DNA from: Marinomonas foliarum
GTDB taxonomy: Bacteria > Pseudomonadota > Gammaproteobacteria > Pseudomonadales > Marinomonadaceae
DNA: 64,000 nt
Reading direction: 5' to 3'
NCBI RefSeq assembly: GCF_003337275.1
Contig: NZ_QPJQ01000011.1
Coordinates: forward strand, 36,040 to 100,039
The position numbers and the translations under genes were made by a program. Shown here one piece after another: positions 46,178-55,796 of the stretch. The notes under the pieces were generated by a model that worked only from the letters and a program-made list of their open reading frames with translations, searched no databases and was not told the origin of the DNA. The stretch's first letter is position 1; every line of letters starts with the position of its first letter.

Positions 46178-47141
46178 GACACACACAACAGTATCCAAGC
46201 AGAGTCTTGAAAAAGCCGCAGAATGGCTAATCCGATCACAAGAGGCGCCTCTGTCCACAGAAGAACAAGCACAACTAGAGCAGTGGCAAGCGGACAGTGC
46301 GGATAACAGACACGCTTGGTCACGCGCCCAAAAGCTTATGGGCCATATGAATATTTTGCCCAAGGAGATGGCAGCGGTCGTACTCAATCGTCCAGAGGAC
46401 GAAAACCGCCGTTTTGCCATTGGTAAACTGGTGCTATTGCTGGCAGCAGGACCAACGGTGTGGGGCAGTTTTAAAACCATTGAAGCCCAACAATGGACTG
46501 CCGATTACCGTACTGCAAAAGGTGAGGTCCAAGAAGTCACGCTGCCAGATGGTTCGTTAGTCACACTGAATACGGCAACAGCCTTCGATATGGCGTTCGA
46601 TCACAGCGCACGATTGCTCACCTTAAGAGAAGGGGAAATCCAATTACAAATAAACCAAATAGATTCTGCCCAATTTGGTCCTTTGCGGATCCAAACCCAA
46701 GAAGCGCTACTATCGCCACAAGGTAGCCAACTCACGGTACGACAATGTGAAAAAATGACTCAGCTCACTGCCATCAATGGCGATATTCATGCTGCGCCTC
46801 GACTTATTGAGACCACGAACGATGCAATCATCCAATCAGGTTATCAAGCGCAATTATCTAGTTATGCACTGCTATCGACTCAGTTAATCAAACCCGAAAC
46901 AAACGCATGGATCGATCGAATGTTAGCGGCAGACAAGGTGCCCCTTAAAGCGTTTGCACAGGAAGTGTCGCGCTATCGTCAGGGTTATTTACGAGTGTCT
47001 CCTGACATTGAAAATGTCATGATTTCTGGCTCATTCCCTACGTCTAACACGGATACCATTTTAAAGATGCTCACACAGACCTACCCGATCAAAGTCAATA
47101 CTCATTTAGGCGGTTATTGGGTCACGCTTGAGTCAGCTTAA
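46170..47141 (+). CDS. fecR: FecR-type sigma regulator
   Basis: 323 residues from a TTG start with GGAGG upstream, overlapping fecI by 8 bp. The cytoplasmic N-terminus (DUF4880-like, AAEWLIRSQEAPLSTEEQA) binds FecI, a short membrane segment (about 89-105) crosses the inner membrane, and the periplasmic part contains the FecR domain (VTLPDGSLVTLNTATAF). It passes the signal from the receptor's STN domain to FecI. Confidence 0.92.
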   Translation: MNKTHTTVSKQSLEKAAEWLIRSQEAPLSTEEQAQLEQWQADSADNRHAWSRAQKLMGHMNILPKEMAAVVLNRPEDENRRFAIGKLVLLLAAGPTVWGSFKTIEAQQWTADYRTAKGEVQEVTLPDGSLVTLNTATAFDMAFDHSARLLTLREGEIQLQINQIDSAQFGPLRIQTQEALLSPQGSQLTVRQCEKMTQLTAINGDIHAAPRLIETTNDAIIQSGYQAQLSSYALLSTQLIKPETNAWIDRMLAADKVPLKAFAQEVSRYRQGYLRVSPDIENVMISGSFPTSNTDTILKMLTQTYPIKVNTHLGGYWVTLESA

Positions 47142-47167
47142 TGAAAAACCAGCCGACAAAAATTAAT

Positions 47168-47186
47168 GACAATTATTTTCATTATC
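47168..47186 (+). promoter_or_regulatory. Fur-box-like site upstream of the TonB-dependent receptor
   Basis: 15 of 19 bases agree with GATAATGATAATCATTATC by my own alignment, the best of the three in this locus. It lies 78 bp before the receptor start. Confidence 0.6.
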
Positions 47187-47263
47187 ATTGATACCTTTTT
47201 TATTTTCACGTGGCTTATTAGATAGACAACAAATAACCCTATGATTAAAAAAAGGAGGTAGCT

Positions 47264-49687
47264 GTGGCTACCCAGAAAAAAAATTTCAGACAAACACGTT
47301 TGCACCGCGCCATCAGTGCCGCAATTTTTAGTACCAGCCTTATAGTTGGAACTGGAGCAAGTACGCTTGTACAGGCTGAACCCTCTCAGCAAGAATTGCG
47401 AGAGTCAGTCAACATTGCGGCAGGGGATCTCGGAAAAACGCTCACAGACATTGCAGTGCGCTATCGCATCGCCTTGTCTTTTGATCCAGCGTTAACCCAA
47501 GGGCTAAAAAATGATGCCGTCTCTGGTGATTTTTCACCGCTTGAATTGATTGATGCTCTGTTGGAAAGTACTAACCTCATCATGGCAGCCAATCCGGACG
47601 GTACCTATCGCCTAATGGATCAGAGTAATTACACTATGCCAGGCTTAGCGATTTCAGCGGATCAAATTGATAACAGCGTGCTGACGGAATACAAAGGCGG
47701 CCAAATAGAATCCGGTGGTCGATTGGGTGTATTAGGACAACAAGACAGCTCCAATGTGCCTTTTAGCGTGGTGTCTTACACTAACCGAGCTATTGAGGAC
47801 CAACAGCTAGAAAGCATTGCTGAAGTGCTCGATAACGACGCCTCAGTTCAATCAGGCTATGGCTTCGGTAACTTCTCAGAAAGGTTCATGGTTCGAGGTT
47901 TTCAGCTCGACAGCGATGCTATTTCCTATGGTGGACTGTACGGCATACTGCCCCGTCAAGTGGTTTCTACTAATGCGGTAGAAAGCGTGCAACTCTTAAA
48001 AGGCTCAAGCGCTTTCTTAAACGGAGTGACACCCGGTGGATCAGGTATTGGTGGCGCCATAAATTTGGAGCCCAAACGCGCTGATGAAGACCTTACCGCT
48101 TTGACAATGGACGCAAGCGCCGAAGGTCAAGTTGGTATCAATACGGATGTTTCACGACGTTTTGGGAATAACGATCAATGGGGATTGCGCGTAAACGCAT
48201 TACAACGTGATGGCGACAGCGCCATTGATAACGAAAGTCGCGAAGAAACATCCATTAATGTTGGCGTGGATTACAAAGCAGATAAATTCAATATCTCTTC
48301 TGACATAGGTTACCAAAAACAAACCATCGAAAGCGGCCGTTCTGTAGTTTACAAAGGTTCTATCACAAAAGTACCAAGAGCACCGGACGCCAATACTAAT
48401 TATGCGCCCTCTTGGGCTGGTTCTGAGTTAGAAAACACCTTTGCAATAATAAAAGCCGACTACGAATTAAATGATCATTGGACACTGAATGCGGTAGTTG
48501 GAGCAAACAAAAACAAAGAGTCTGGCATCTACGGTTCGCCAACTGTTAATGCTGCGAATGGCGACGCAACGGTTTATCGTCTATCGGTTCCTTATGAATC
48601 AACGACTATTTCTTCTTCTGTTGGTTTATTAGGCGACCTTACAACGGGTGACATTACTCATCAATTAAATATAGCTTACTCAGGGTTTGAAAATAAAGCC
48701 TACACGGCTTATACCATGTCAGGAACAAGCAACACGAATATCTATAACCCTACTGCAATCGCCTACCCTGATACCATCTTTGCCGGTGGCGATATGGACA
48801 ATCCAGACCTTAAATCTAGAACAGAAGCGAAAGGCTTTTCCTTTGCTGATACCTTAGGCTTTTTAGACGACAGCATTCTTGTCACCCTTGGTGCTCGTTA
48901 TCAAGAAATTGATGTCACCAATTACAACTATGATACGTCAGTAGACACCGCCTACAGTGACTCGGCCATCTCTCCAATTTACGGTATTGTTTATAAAACA
49001 TCAGAAAAACTATCTGTATACGCCAATCACATCGAAGCATTACAAGAAGGTAAAACGGTCCCTAACGACACCAACAATTATTCCAATGGTGGAGCAAGCC
49101 TGAAACCATACACATCGGAGCAAAATGAAATTGGTATCAAGTTTGAGGATGGCACATTAGGAGCAAGCGCGGCTCTGTTTGAAATTAGCAAACCAGAAGC
49201 CTATGGAGACGCCGGTGGTGTTTATGGCTACTACGGTGAACAGCGCAACCGTGGTCTGGAATTAAGCCTATTTGGTGAGCCTATGCAAGGTCTGCGCATT
49301 AATACTTCTGCAACTTGGCTAGACCCTAAACTAGAAAAAGCGCAAAACGGAACCAACGAAGGCAACGATGTTGTCGGTGTGGCTAAGTACCGTTTAGTAC
49401 TGGGCGGTGAATACGATCTGCGCACATTTGAAGGACTAACTTTAGGCGGTAAAATCATTCGCAACGGCTCACAATATTTGGATGCGAGTAATTCGCTGGA
49501 AGTAGATCCTTGGACTCGAGTAGACATTAATGCTCGCTATGAAACCAGCATTGCTCAACAAGATGTCACATGGCGTTTGAATATCACCAACGTGACGAAT
49601 GAAAGCTATTGGGCATCAGCAGCGGGCGGCTATTTAACACAGGGTCAGCCTCGTGAAATAAAATTGTCACTGTCTACTGAGTTTTAA
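47264..49687 (+). CDS. TonB-dependent receptor with STN signalling domain
   Basis: 807-residue outer-membrane receptor from GTG 47264 with AGGAGG six bases upstream. A signal peptide (to about 43, ending VQA) precedes an STN domain (about 50-125) that can signal to FecR. Then come the plug (VPFSVVSYTNRAIED onward, with RFMVRGFQLDSD) and a beta-barrel ending in LSLSTEF. The plug and barrel resemble siderophore receptors of the FhuA/FpvA class and not E. coli FecA. So the ligand could be a siderophore, citrate or another chelate. Confidence 0.9.
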   Translation: MATQKKNFRQTRLHRAISAAIFSTSLIVGTGASTLVQAEPSQQELRESVNIAAGDLGKTLTDIAVRYRIALSFDPALTQGLKNDAVSGDFSPLELIDALLESTNLIMAANPDGTYRLMDQSNYTMPGLAISADQIDNSVLTEYKGGQIESGGRLGVLGQQDSSNVPFSVVSYTNRAIEDQQLESIAEVLDNDASVQSGYGFGNFSERFMVRGFQLDSDAISYGGLYGILPRQVVSTNAVESVQLLKGSSAFLNGVTPGGSGIGGAINLEPKRADEDLTALTMDASAEGQVGINTDVSRRFGNNDQWGLRVNALQRDGDSAIDNESREETSINVGVDYKADKFNISSDIGYQKQTIESGRSVVYKGSITKVPRAPDANTNYAPSWAGSELENTFAIIKADYELNDHWTLNAVVGANKNKESGIYGSPTVNAANGDATVYRLSVPYESTTISSSVGLLGDLTTGDITHQLNIAYSGFENKAYTAYTMSGTSNTNIYNPTAIAYPDTIFAGGDMDNPDLKSRTEAKGFSFADTLGFLDDSILVTLGARYQEIDVTNYNYDTSVDTAYSDSAISPIYGIVYKTSEKLSVYANHIEALQEGKTVPNDTNNYSNGGASLKPYTSEQNEIGIKFEDGTLGASAALFEISKPEAYGDAGGVYGYYGEQRNRGLELSLFGEPMQGLRINTSATWLDPKLEKAQNGTNEGNDVVGVAKYRLVLGGEYDLRTFEGLTLGGKIIRNGSQYLDASNSLEVDPWTRVDINARYETSIAQQDVTWRLNITNVTNESYWASAAGGYLTQGQPREIKLSLSTEF

Positions 49688-49740
49688 CTTTTCACTAAAA
49701 GGCATTAGATAAATCCTTTATATGCAGCGAACAATGTATC

Positions 49741-49770
49741 GCCAACGGATCACTTCCGTTGGCTTTTTTT
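49741..49770 (+). terminator. Terminator after the TonB-dependent receptor
   Basis: GCCAACGGA and TCCGTTGGC form a perfect 9-bp stem with a 5-nt loop followed by seven T. Confidence 0.92.
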
Positions 49771-49788
49771 ATGACTTAAAAAATGATA

Positions 49789-50367
49789 TTACTCTCGTAA
49801 CGAGGCATGTTCTTTTGGTAGTAGAGCAAACGCCTCATCTTGCGTAATCACAGTCGCATATTCACCATGCAAGTTCGCCAATGACATGGCATGCACTTCA
49901 TCGGCACTGCGTGACTGACCGAAAAAGTCTTCTTTCTCAAATGCGAAGCAAGCGCTACCGACAACATAGGTTTTAAAGCCAAGATTACCAGCGCTTCGTA
50001 CCGTCGACTCAACAGAATTATTTGTGCTCACACCAACAACTAGCAAAGTTTGAACGTCTTGTTCTCGTAGCCACTTTTCTAGGTCCGAAAAAACAAACGC
50101 ATCAGGCACCGACTTTTCGATAATTTTCTCGTCAATCAAGGGCTGAAAGGCATCCTGAAAAAGAACCCCTTCTTGATCCGGCCAAAACAAGGATTCAGGC
50201 TCAGTGGATAAATGACGGACATGTACAATAGGTGCGTGAAAGGATCGCCAATGCGCCAATAGCTCAGCAATTTCATGTTCTGCATTAGGATTATTTCGTT
50301 CTCCAGCTTGCGGCCAAGACATACCTTGCTGCATATCAATAATCATCAATACTGCTGAATTTTCCAT
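49789..50367 (-). CDS. Isochorismatase-fold hydrolase with serine at the nucleophile position
   Basis: 192 residues from ATG 50367, preceded by GGGGAG; an in-frame ATG seven codons upstream is less likely. The isochorismatase-like fold is shown by AVLMIIDMQQGM (Asp11), the lysine at EKSVPDAF (Lys85) and the loop GVSTNNSVEST. In cysteine hydrolases of this fold that loop carries the nucleophilic Cys; here residue 118 is Ser. The similar DFFGQSRSADEVHAMSLANL C-terminus suggests a conserved sub-branch. The substrate is unknown. Confidence 0.85.
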   Translation of the reverse strand: MENSAVLMIIDMQQGMSWPQAGERNNPNAEHEIAELLAHWRSFHAPIVHVRHLSTEPESLFWPDQEGVLFQDAFQPLIDEKIIEKSVPDAFVFSDLEKWLREQDVQTLLVVGVSTNNSVESTVRSAGNLGFKTYVVGSACFAFEKEDFFGQSRSADEVHAMSLANLHGEYATVITQDEAFALLPKEHASLRE

Positions 50368-50413
50368 CGTTAGCTCCCCTAAAACCATCTCGTTTATTTT
50401 TTAAATCGCTGCA

Positions 50414-50749
50414 TTAGCTTTTGTCATCGGTGCGGCTTTCCAATGCAGATAAACGTTTATTTTGATGATGTAACTTAACGAAAAGTACCACCAGCGTCAT
50501 AAACAATAAGAAGGTTAAATTCCCCAAGAAATTGACTCTATATTCCAGTGATTTCACATTGGTTATTTTGGTAGACAAGGATTGGTAATCGCCCAGCGAG
50601 GCGGTAGATAATTGTAGAATAGCAACACTTCGCTCAAGTTCAAAAACAGTCTGAGCAAGCTCTTTTGGATCTTCAGAGACACTCTTTTCAGCCATAGAAA
50701 AAGACGCAAAACCGCTCAAGAATATACAGAACAACACTCGATATAACAT
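50414..50749 (-). CDS. Small exported, membrane-anchored protein of unknown function
   Basis: 111 residues. A signal peptide (about 1-20, ending SMAEK) is followed by a helical region with Leu/Ser/Thr-rich heptad-like content and then a membrane helix (about 75-92), with a short basic cytoplasmic tail. I do not recognise the family. It lies between the chemoreceptor and the isochorismatase-fold gene on the same strand. Confidence 0.6.
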   Translation of the reverse strand: MLYRVLFCIFLSGFASFSMAEKSVSEDPKELAQTVFELERSVAILQLSTASLGDYQSLSTKITNVKSLEYRVNFLGNLTFLLFMTLVVLFVKLHHQNKRLSALESRTDDKS

Positions 50750-50859
50750 GGGGAACCTCTAAAATAGCAATCAGTAACCTGTTCTATCATAGCGGTATCA
50801 ATCACCTAATAGCTAGATGGAGCCTGAGTTATTATCAGAAGCGCCATCTAGCTAATGAT

Positions 50860-52722
50860 TTAAACTTTAAAAATTGAAATACTCCGATTCAATGATTCCG
50901 CTTGATTAGCAATGGCTTCACTTGCTTTGGAGTTTAACGCCACCGACTCCGAGGTATCTTCAGTAATATCTCTGATGGTATCGACATTTTTACTTATCTC
51001 ATTCGCCGCGATGGTTTGCTGATCAATTGCTGTAGACACCGAGCCTGCCATCTCTGATATTTCAGTCACATCATGTATGATTTTTTCTAATACACTTCCT
51101 GTCATAACGGCTTCATCACGACTTAGGGCACCATCCTGACGGCAGTCTTCCATTAACGTAACAATACTCTTAGTACGCTCTTGTAACGTCACTATGATGT
51201 CTGAGATTTCTTCTGTGGCTGTGTGTGTTCTACTCGCTAACGCTCTAACTTCATCGGCAACAACGGCAAAGCCACGTCCTTGCTCTCCCGCTCTAGCAGC
51301 TTCAATCGCAGCATTCAGCGCCAGTAAATTCGTTTGTTCAGCAATTCCTTGGATGACATTCAATACCGTGCCAATGCTTTCGCTCTCTTTTGCTAAAGCA
51401 CCAACAGTTTCTACAGAACCTTCCAAGCGATCGGACAGCTGGCGAATACGTTCGATAGCTGAATTTACTTTTGATTGACCTTCACGGGCATTGTTTTGTG
51501 TTGATACGGCTTTCGAAGCAGCCATTTCCATACTACGCGAAATATCTTCTACTGTGCCGACCATTTCAGTGACAGATACTGCGACCATATCCGTTTCTGC
51601 TCGCTGTCTCTGGGCATCATCGGATGTTCTAGCAGCATTCTGTGATAACTGCACAGTGGTACTGTTCATCTCTTTCACTATCAGATTAGCATTCGCAATG
51701 ACATGACTGAAATCCGCCAACATATCGTTAATACTTGACGCCACAGTGCCAATTTCGTCCTTCGCAGATACCTCGACCCGCAAGGCGATATTATGAGTCG
51801 ATTGTATCTCTCGCATCGTTAACTGAATTGTATTTAATGCTGTGTTGATCGTGCGGTTAATAATCCAAGCTACTAACACACCAATAATGATAATAACGCC
51901 ACAAAGAATCGCTGTTAACATCATCGCAAACGAGGCTTTTTCCTGTATCACGTTGGATAACTGAGTCTCAACCGAGGTTAGCGCTGTTTCAGTTTTATGA
52001 ATGGACTTACGCATTGCCAGTAATTTGCCTTCCTTACTAGTCAAACCTAAGTCTTTTTTTCCTTCTGCATATTGATTAAAGCCATTTCTGTATTGCTCAG
52101 AAAGTGACAGCAATAACTGAACTTTATCCGCAGGTAATGAGCCACTGCGTAAGTCGCTTTCTAATTTATCCAAAGTTGAATTAAAAGAAATAATGTATTT
52201 AAGGTTGCTGCGCAACATAAAATCTTTTTCATGCCGACGAAGCTGCAACATTGTAACAAGCAAAGCATCTTGGTTCAGTGCCGACAATTCACTCTCAATG
52301 TTATGCACAGCGCCGCGAAGTTGCCCTTGCAGCCCTGTTTCAGGTGTTAGCCCTAACTTTTTAGAAGCTGACACCACAGCAGCAAAATCGGTCTGATATT
52401 CTTTGAAATCTTCAGTCAATTCTAACAAGGTAGCAATGTCGATAGAAAACTCATTCATTGCATTTTCGAGCAAAACTTGATCAGTAAAAAGAGAAGCCAT
52501 TGTCTCGTTGAATTTTGTTTCATAAGAAAGGTCTAGACGGGCGAGGAAATCTTTCTCATTGCGGCGCAATGTCAGCATATTAACTTGCTGATGCACTATA
52601 AGATTCTTGGCGTAGTTTAGCTTTTCAATATTACTCTGCGTATTATAAAAAAGTCCCAGCATGGCCACGAGTGCTACAACCAACAAAGCCGTATTCAAAA
52701 TTAGTTTATGCTTAATAAGCAC
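50860..52722 (-). CDS. Methyl-accepting chemotaxis protein with HBM sensor
   Basis: 620 residues. It has a first membrane helix (about 8-27), a periplasmic helical bimodular (HBM-type) sensor (about 30-265), a second helix (about 267-290), a HAMP domain, and a signalling domain with the hairpin tip [20 protein letters not shown]. The sensor repeats the motif [11 protein letters not shown] (about 52-62) and [11 protein letters not shown] (about 161-171), the mark of the two bundles seen in McpS, which senses TCA-cycle acids. The ligand here is unknown. Confidence 0.95.
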   Translation of the reverse strand: MLIKHKLILNTALLVVALVAMLGLFYNTQSNIEKLNYAKNLIVHQQVNMLTLRRNEKDFLARLDLSYETKFNETMASLFTDQVLLENAMNEFSIDIATLLELTEDFKEYQTDFAAVVSASKKLGLTPETGLQGQLRGAVHNIESELSALNQDALLVTMLQLRRHEKDFMLRSNLKYIISFNSTLDKLESDLRSGSLPADKVQLLLSLSEQYRNGFNQYAEGKKDLGLTSKEGKLLAMRKSIHKTETALTSVETQLSNVIQEKASFAMMLTAILCGVIIIIGVLVAWIINRTINTALNTIQLTMREIQSTHNIALRVEVSAKDEIGTVASSINDMLADFSHVIANANLIVKEMNSTTVQLSQNAARTSDDAQRQRAETDMVAVSVTEMVGTVEDISRSMEMAASKAVSTQNNAREGQSKVNSAIERIRQLSDRLEGSVETVGALAKESESIGTVLNVIQGIAEQTNLLALNAAIEAARAGEQGRGFAVVADEVRALASRTHTATEEISDIIVTLQERTKSIVTLMEDCRQDGALSRDEAVMTGSVLEKIIHDVTEISEMAGSVSTAIDQQTIAANEISKNVDTIRDITEDTSESVALNSKASEAIANQAESLNRSISIFKV

Positions 52723-52898
52723 GGTTTTATCCTCTCATCCAAAAGAAATCACTCCCTTACTGACACCAAAAAAACTCCATCTCTACCTGCATGTTAATGT
52801 ATTAAGCTCAGAATATCCTCGAGTCACACAATTCCATAATAAATGTCACAGTAAATAACAAAGCTAACCGAGATTTGTTACAGAACAACATCTACGTC

Positions 52899-53792
52899 TC
52901 AAAACCTAGCAAACGATTTTTTTAGAAAATCCAGCAACAAACGCAGTTTTTTAGACTCAGCCGTGCCCGGTGGAAAGACGGCGTAGACATCAATTCCCGT
53001 GCATTGATAATCCGACAAAATGCGCTCTAACGTGCCATTGGCGATACGAGGCTGTGCGTCGTACATGGGAATTCGACCGATGCCATTGCCCCCTTCTAAA
53101 AAAATGGTTCTAGCGGCGGCATTATTAGTGCTCACTGCACCACGCACAGACAAGCTAAACGACTTAGAGCCTTGGCTAAGATGCACGGTATTGGCTGCTG
53201 GCGTATACACCACCCAGTCATGGTCATACAACTCTTCTGGTTGAGTGGGTTTACCGCGTCGACGAAAATACTCTGGTGAGCCACACAAGCAGGTTTCGAA
53301 TGTAGTCAACTTACTCGCTTGTAAGCCGGAATCTAATAACGGTGCTCCTCGAATCGCCAGATCAACACCATCTTTGATGATATTGACCACTTCATCGCTC
53401 AAGGAAACATTCAATTCAATTAACGGATAGAGTTGTCGAAACTCATTCAGCGCGGGCACAATCACCTGCAGACCTAAATTCACCGGACAGGTAATTTTCA
53501 GTTTACCAACAGGCTCTTGTTTGGCTTTTTCTATTTGCTGATTGGCTTCATGGGCCTGAAAGGCAATCGCACGACAACGCTGATAATAGGCTTTGCCCGT
53601 CTCGGTTAAGGACAAAGAACGCGTGGTGCGATTCAGCAGTTTTACACCAAGTTGCTCTTCTAGCTTTTTCAGGTGATAACTCACCACGCCACGGGAAATC
53701 CCCATGAATTTAGCTGCGGCCGTCAGACTGCCTTGCTCCACCACTTGGGCAAATACCACCATACTTTTTAACTGTTCAAACGAGACTTCCAT
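52899..53792 (-). CDS. LysR-family transcriptional regulator (CrgA-like)
   Basis: 297 residues, with the helix-turn-helix SLTAAAKFMGISRGVVSYHL at about 22-41, of the CrgA/DhcR branch. The C-terminal effector domain follows. It is divergent from a DJ-1/PfpI-type gene, with an inverted repeat between, so that gene is its probable target. Confidence 0.9.
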   Translation of the reverse strand: MEVSFEQLKSMVVFAQVVEQGSLTAAAKFMGISRGVVSYHLKKLEEQLGVKLLNRTTRSLSLTETGKAYYQRCRAIAFQAHEANQQIEKAKQEPVGKLKITCPVNLGLQVIVPALNEFRQLYPLIELNVSLSDEVVNIIKDGVDLAIRGAPLLDSGLQASKLTTFETCLCGSPEYFRRRGKPTQPEELYDHDWVVYTPAANTVHLSQGSKSFSLSVRGAVSTNNAAARTIFLEGGNGIGRIPMYDAQPRIANGTLERILSDYQCTGIDVYAVFPPGTAESKKLRLLLDFLKKSFARF

Positions 53793-53881
53793 CGTTACGG
53801 CTCTTTTTTTATAGATAAAGAAAACGATTCCAATTGTATCAATTATTAAACCAATGAAGTCAAAAAGCTTCCCATTATGTT

Positions 53882-53909
53882 GATTAGATTAATTAGATAG
53901 ACTAATCAC
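53882..53909. promoter_or_regulatory. Candidate LysR operator between divergent genes
   Basis: TGATTAG and CTAATCA form a 7-bp inverted repeat with a 14-nt spacer (21 bp centre to centre), about 40 bp before the DJ-1 gene start. It contains the T-N11-A-like geometry of LysR sites. Confidence 0.4.
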
Positions 53910-53950
53910 AAGTTATTTAAACAACACATCCAAACATTTAGGAGCCTCTT

Positions 53951-54640
53951 ATGAGCAGCAAAAAAATTCTAGTCGTTCTAACATCCCATTCCGATTTGGG
54001 AGACACAGGCCACAAAACAGGTTTTTGGGTAGAAGAATTCGCCGCACCTTATTACGCATTTATTGATGCTGGCGCAGAAGTCACTGTCGCTACGCCAAAA
54101 GGCGGCCAAGCGCCAATTGATCCAAACAGTACTGCGCCAGATGCACAAACCGAAGCAACTGAACGCTTCTATAAAGATCAGGCTGCGCAAGATGTGATTA
54201 CCAACACACTAAAACTGAGCGATATGAAACAAGACGATTTCGACGCTATTTTCTATCCTGGCGGCCACGGTCCACTTTGGGATTTGACTGAGAACAAAGA
54301 ATCCATTGCCTTGATCGAAAGCTTTATTAAAGCCGACAAGCCAATCTCTTCTGTCTGTCACGCACCAAGCGCTTTCTTGAACATCAAAGACGCAGATGGT
54401 GAGTATTTCATTAAAGGTAAAACCGTGACTGGTTTTACTAACAGCGAAGAAGCGGCGGTTCAATTGACCGAAGTCGTGCCTTTTTTGTTAGAAGATGAAA
54501 TGAAGAAACGCGGTGCGGATTACAAAAACACGGCGGACTGGGCACCTTTCGCAGTGCAAGATGGCTTGATGATCACAGGGCAAAACCCTGCAAGTTCTGA
54601 ATTGGTCGCTGAAAAACTATTGGCTCAATTAGCTAAATAA
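53951..54640 (+). CDS. DJ-1/PfpI-family protein (type 1 glutamine amidotransferase-like)
   Basis: 229 residues of the DJ-1/Hsp31-type fold. The nucleophile elbow SSVCHAPSA gives Cys136 next to His137, and Glu28 or Glu29 (WVEEFAAPY) matches the conserved acid that polarises the cysteine. The segment FYPGGHGPLWDL is typical of the Hsp31/YhbO group, often linked to glyoxalase or chaperone activity. The reaction here is inferred, not shown. AGGAG precedes the start. Confidence 0.88.
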   Translation: MSSKKILVVLTSHSDLGDTGHKTGFWVEEFAAPYYAFIDAGAEVTVATPKGGQAPIDPNSTAPDAQTEATERFYKDQAAQDVITNTLKLSDMKQDDFDAIFYPGGHGPLWDLTENKESIALIESFIKADKPISSVCHAPSAFLNIKDADGEYFIKGKTVTGFTNSEEAAVQLTEVVPFLLEDEMKKRGADYKNTADWAPFAVQDGLMITGQNPASSELVAEKLLAQLAK

Positions 54641-54670
54641 GCGCCATTAACCAATCATACCAACGAAAAA

Positions 54671-54702
54671 AAACCCGCCTCAAGGAAACTTGAAGCGGGT
54701 TT
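54671..54702. terminator. Bidirectional terminator
   Basis: AAACCCGCCTCAAG and CTTGAAGCGGGTTT form a 14-bp stem with one mismatch and a GAAA loop, with a T-rich tail on each side. It lies between the DJ-1 gene and the convergent Dabb gene. Confidence 0.85.
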
Positions 54703-54734
54703 TCTCGTTCTAGTTGCGCGATATTAAAAAGCGC

Positions 54735-55031
54735 CTATATGGCGTAATCGAAAACAATAATGTCTTCTAAAATCGGCCCTAATTGCGCTTTTAACACCTC
54801 GTGTTCAGGGTGAGGAATATAAGTATCACGAGCCACTTCATCCACAAAGGTCATAAAAACACAATGGGTATAGTCTTTGTTGCGGCCTTCAGGACTGTTG
54901 TTTAAGCCCCATTCAACCGATTCAATGCCATCGATCTTGCTCTTAATTTTCTCGAAGTTAGCCATAGACGTTGCGATATCCGCCGCGGTCGCTTGCTCTT
55001 TGTACTTAATAAACAATACATGCCGAATCAT
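54735..55031 (-). CDS. Dabb-domain (stress-responsive A/B barrel) protein
   Basis: 98 residues that form one Dabb domain: IRHVLFIKYKEQ at the start, GIESVEWGLNNSPEG in the middle and the YIPHPEHEVLK segment near the end. These small ferredoxin-like dimers include both enzymes and structural proteins; no function can be given. It is convergent with the DJ-1 gene. Confidence 0.85.
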   Translation of the reverse strand: MIRHVLFIKYKEQATAADIATSMANFEKIKSKIDGIESVEWGLNNSPEGRNKDYTHCVFMTFVDEVARDTYIPHPEHEVLKAQLGPILEDIIVFDYAI

Positions 55032-55195
55032 AAAGACTCCTGTTTAAATAAATGATTTAGCAAAATCATACTCCGCCTTTTCGGCTAAAAATACGCGAAT
55101 CACAAACAATCCTTAAAAGGTCAATTTTGTTCAATACGTTAGATACCTAAAAAACGATAGTGAGCACCTGTTTATTATTTGTCTAGGAACACCTG

Positions 55196-55786
55196 ATGAC
55201 CCTTTCATTAATCACTTCTATGTCTTTGTTTGCTTTAGCGGCGTCTTTGTCACCTGGCCCGGTGAACCTTGTTTCGCTGAGTGGCAGTGCGCGTTATGGT
55301 ATTAAAACAGGACTTGTTTTTGTAACGGGAGCAACCCTTGGCTTTATTGTGCTGTTTTTACTGATTGGCTTCGGGCTGCACTATTTGATTGATCAATTAA
55401 ATTGGATTACCCAAGCGCTACAATGGTTCGGCATCGCCTTTCTGTTGTATTTGAGTTATCAGTTATTCACCGACAATGGCGAGCTAAATTCCGACAAACA
55501 TAGCAAGGCGCCAACCTTTATGACCGGTGCCATTATGCAATGGCTCAACCCAAAAGCATGGCTAGCCTCGCTGTCTGGCATTGCAGCCTATACTCCCAAT
55601 GCGGAAGCAGCAGAGGTGCTCATCTTTGCCAGCCTATATTTGCCAATTTGCTGGCTGTCTTTGGGAATTTGGGTGTGGATAGGAAAAATACTCGGGCGGT
55701 ATTTTCAAAGCCCCGGAAAAATGCGCTTAATGAATAAAACCTTGGCGATATTACTAGCAGGAAGTTGTGTGTTGATTCTGGTCTAA
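55196..55786 (+). CDS. LysE-family amino acid exporter
   Basis: 196-residue membrane protein with about six helices. The family signature SPGPVNLVSLSGSARYGIKTG follows the first helix, and FMTGAIMQWLNPKAWL is the mid-protein motif. Its substrate (lysine, threonine or another amino acid) is not defined. It is convergent with the AraC gene, only 10 bp apart. Confidence 0.9.
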   Translation: MTLSLITSMSLFALAASLSPGPVNLVSLSGSARYGIKTGLVFVTGATLGFIVLFLLIGFGLHYLIDQLNWITQALQWFGIAFLLYLSYQLFTDNGELNSDKHSKAPTFMTGAIMQWLNPKAWLASLSGIAAYTPNAEAAEVLIFASLYLPICWLSLGIWVWIGKILGRYFQSPGKMRLMNKTLAILLAGSCVLILV

Positions 55787-55796
55787 CCGACCTTCA

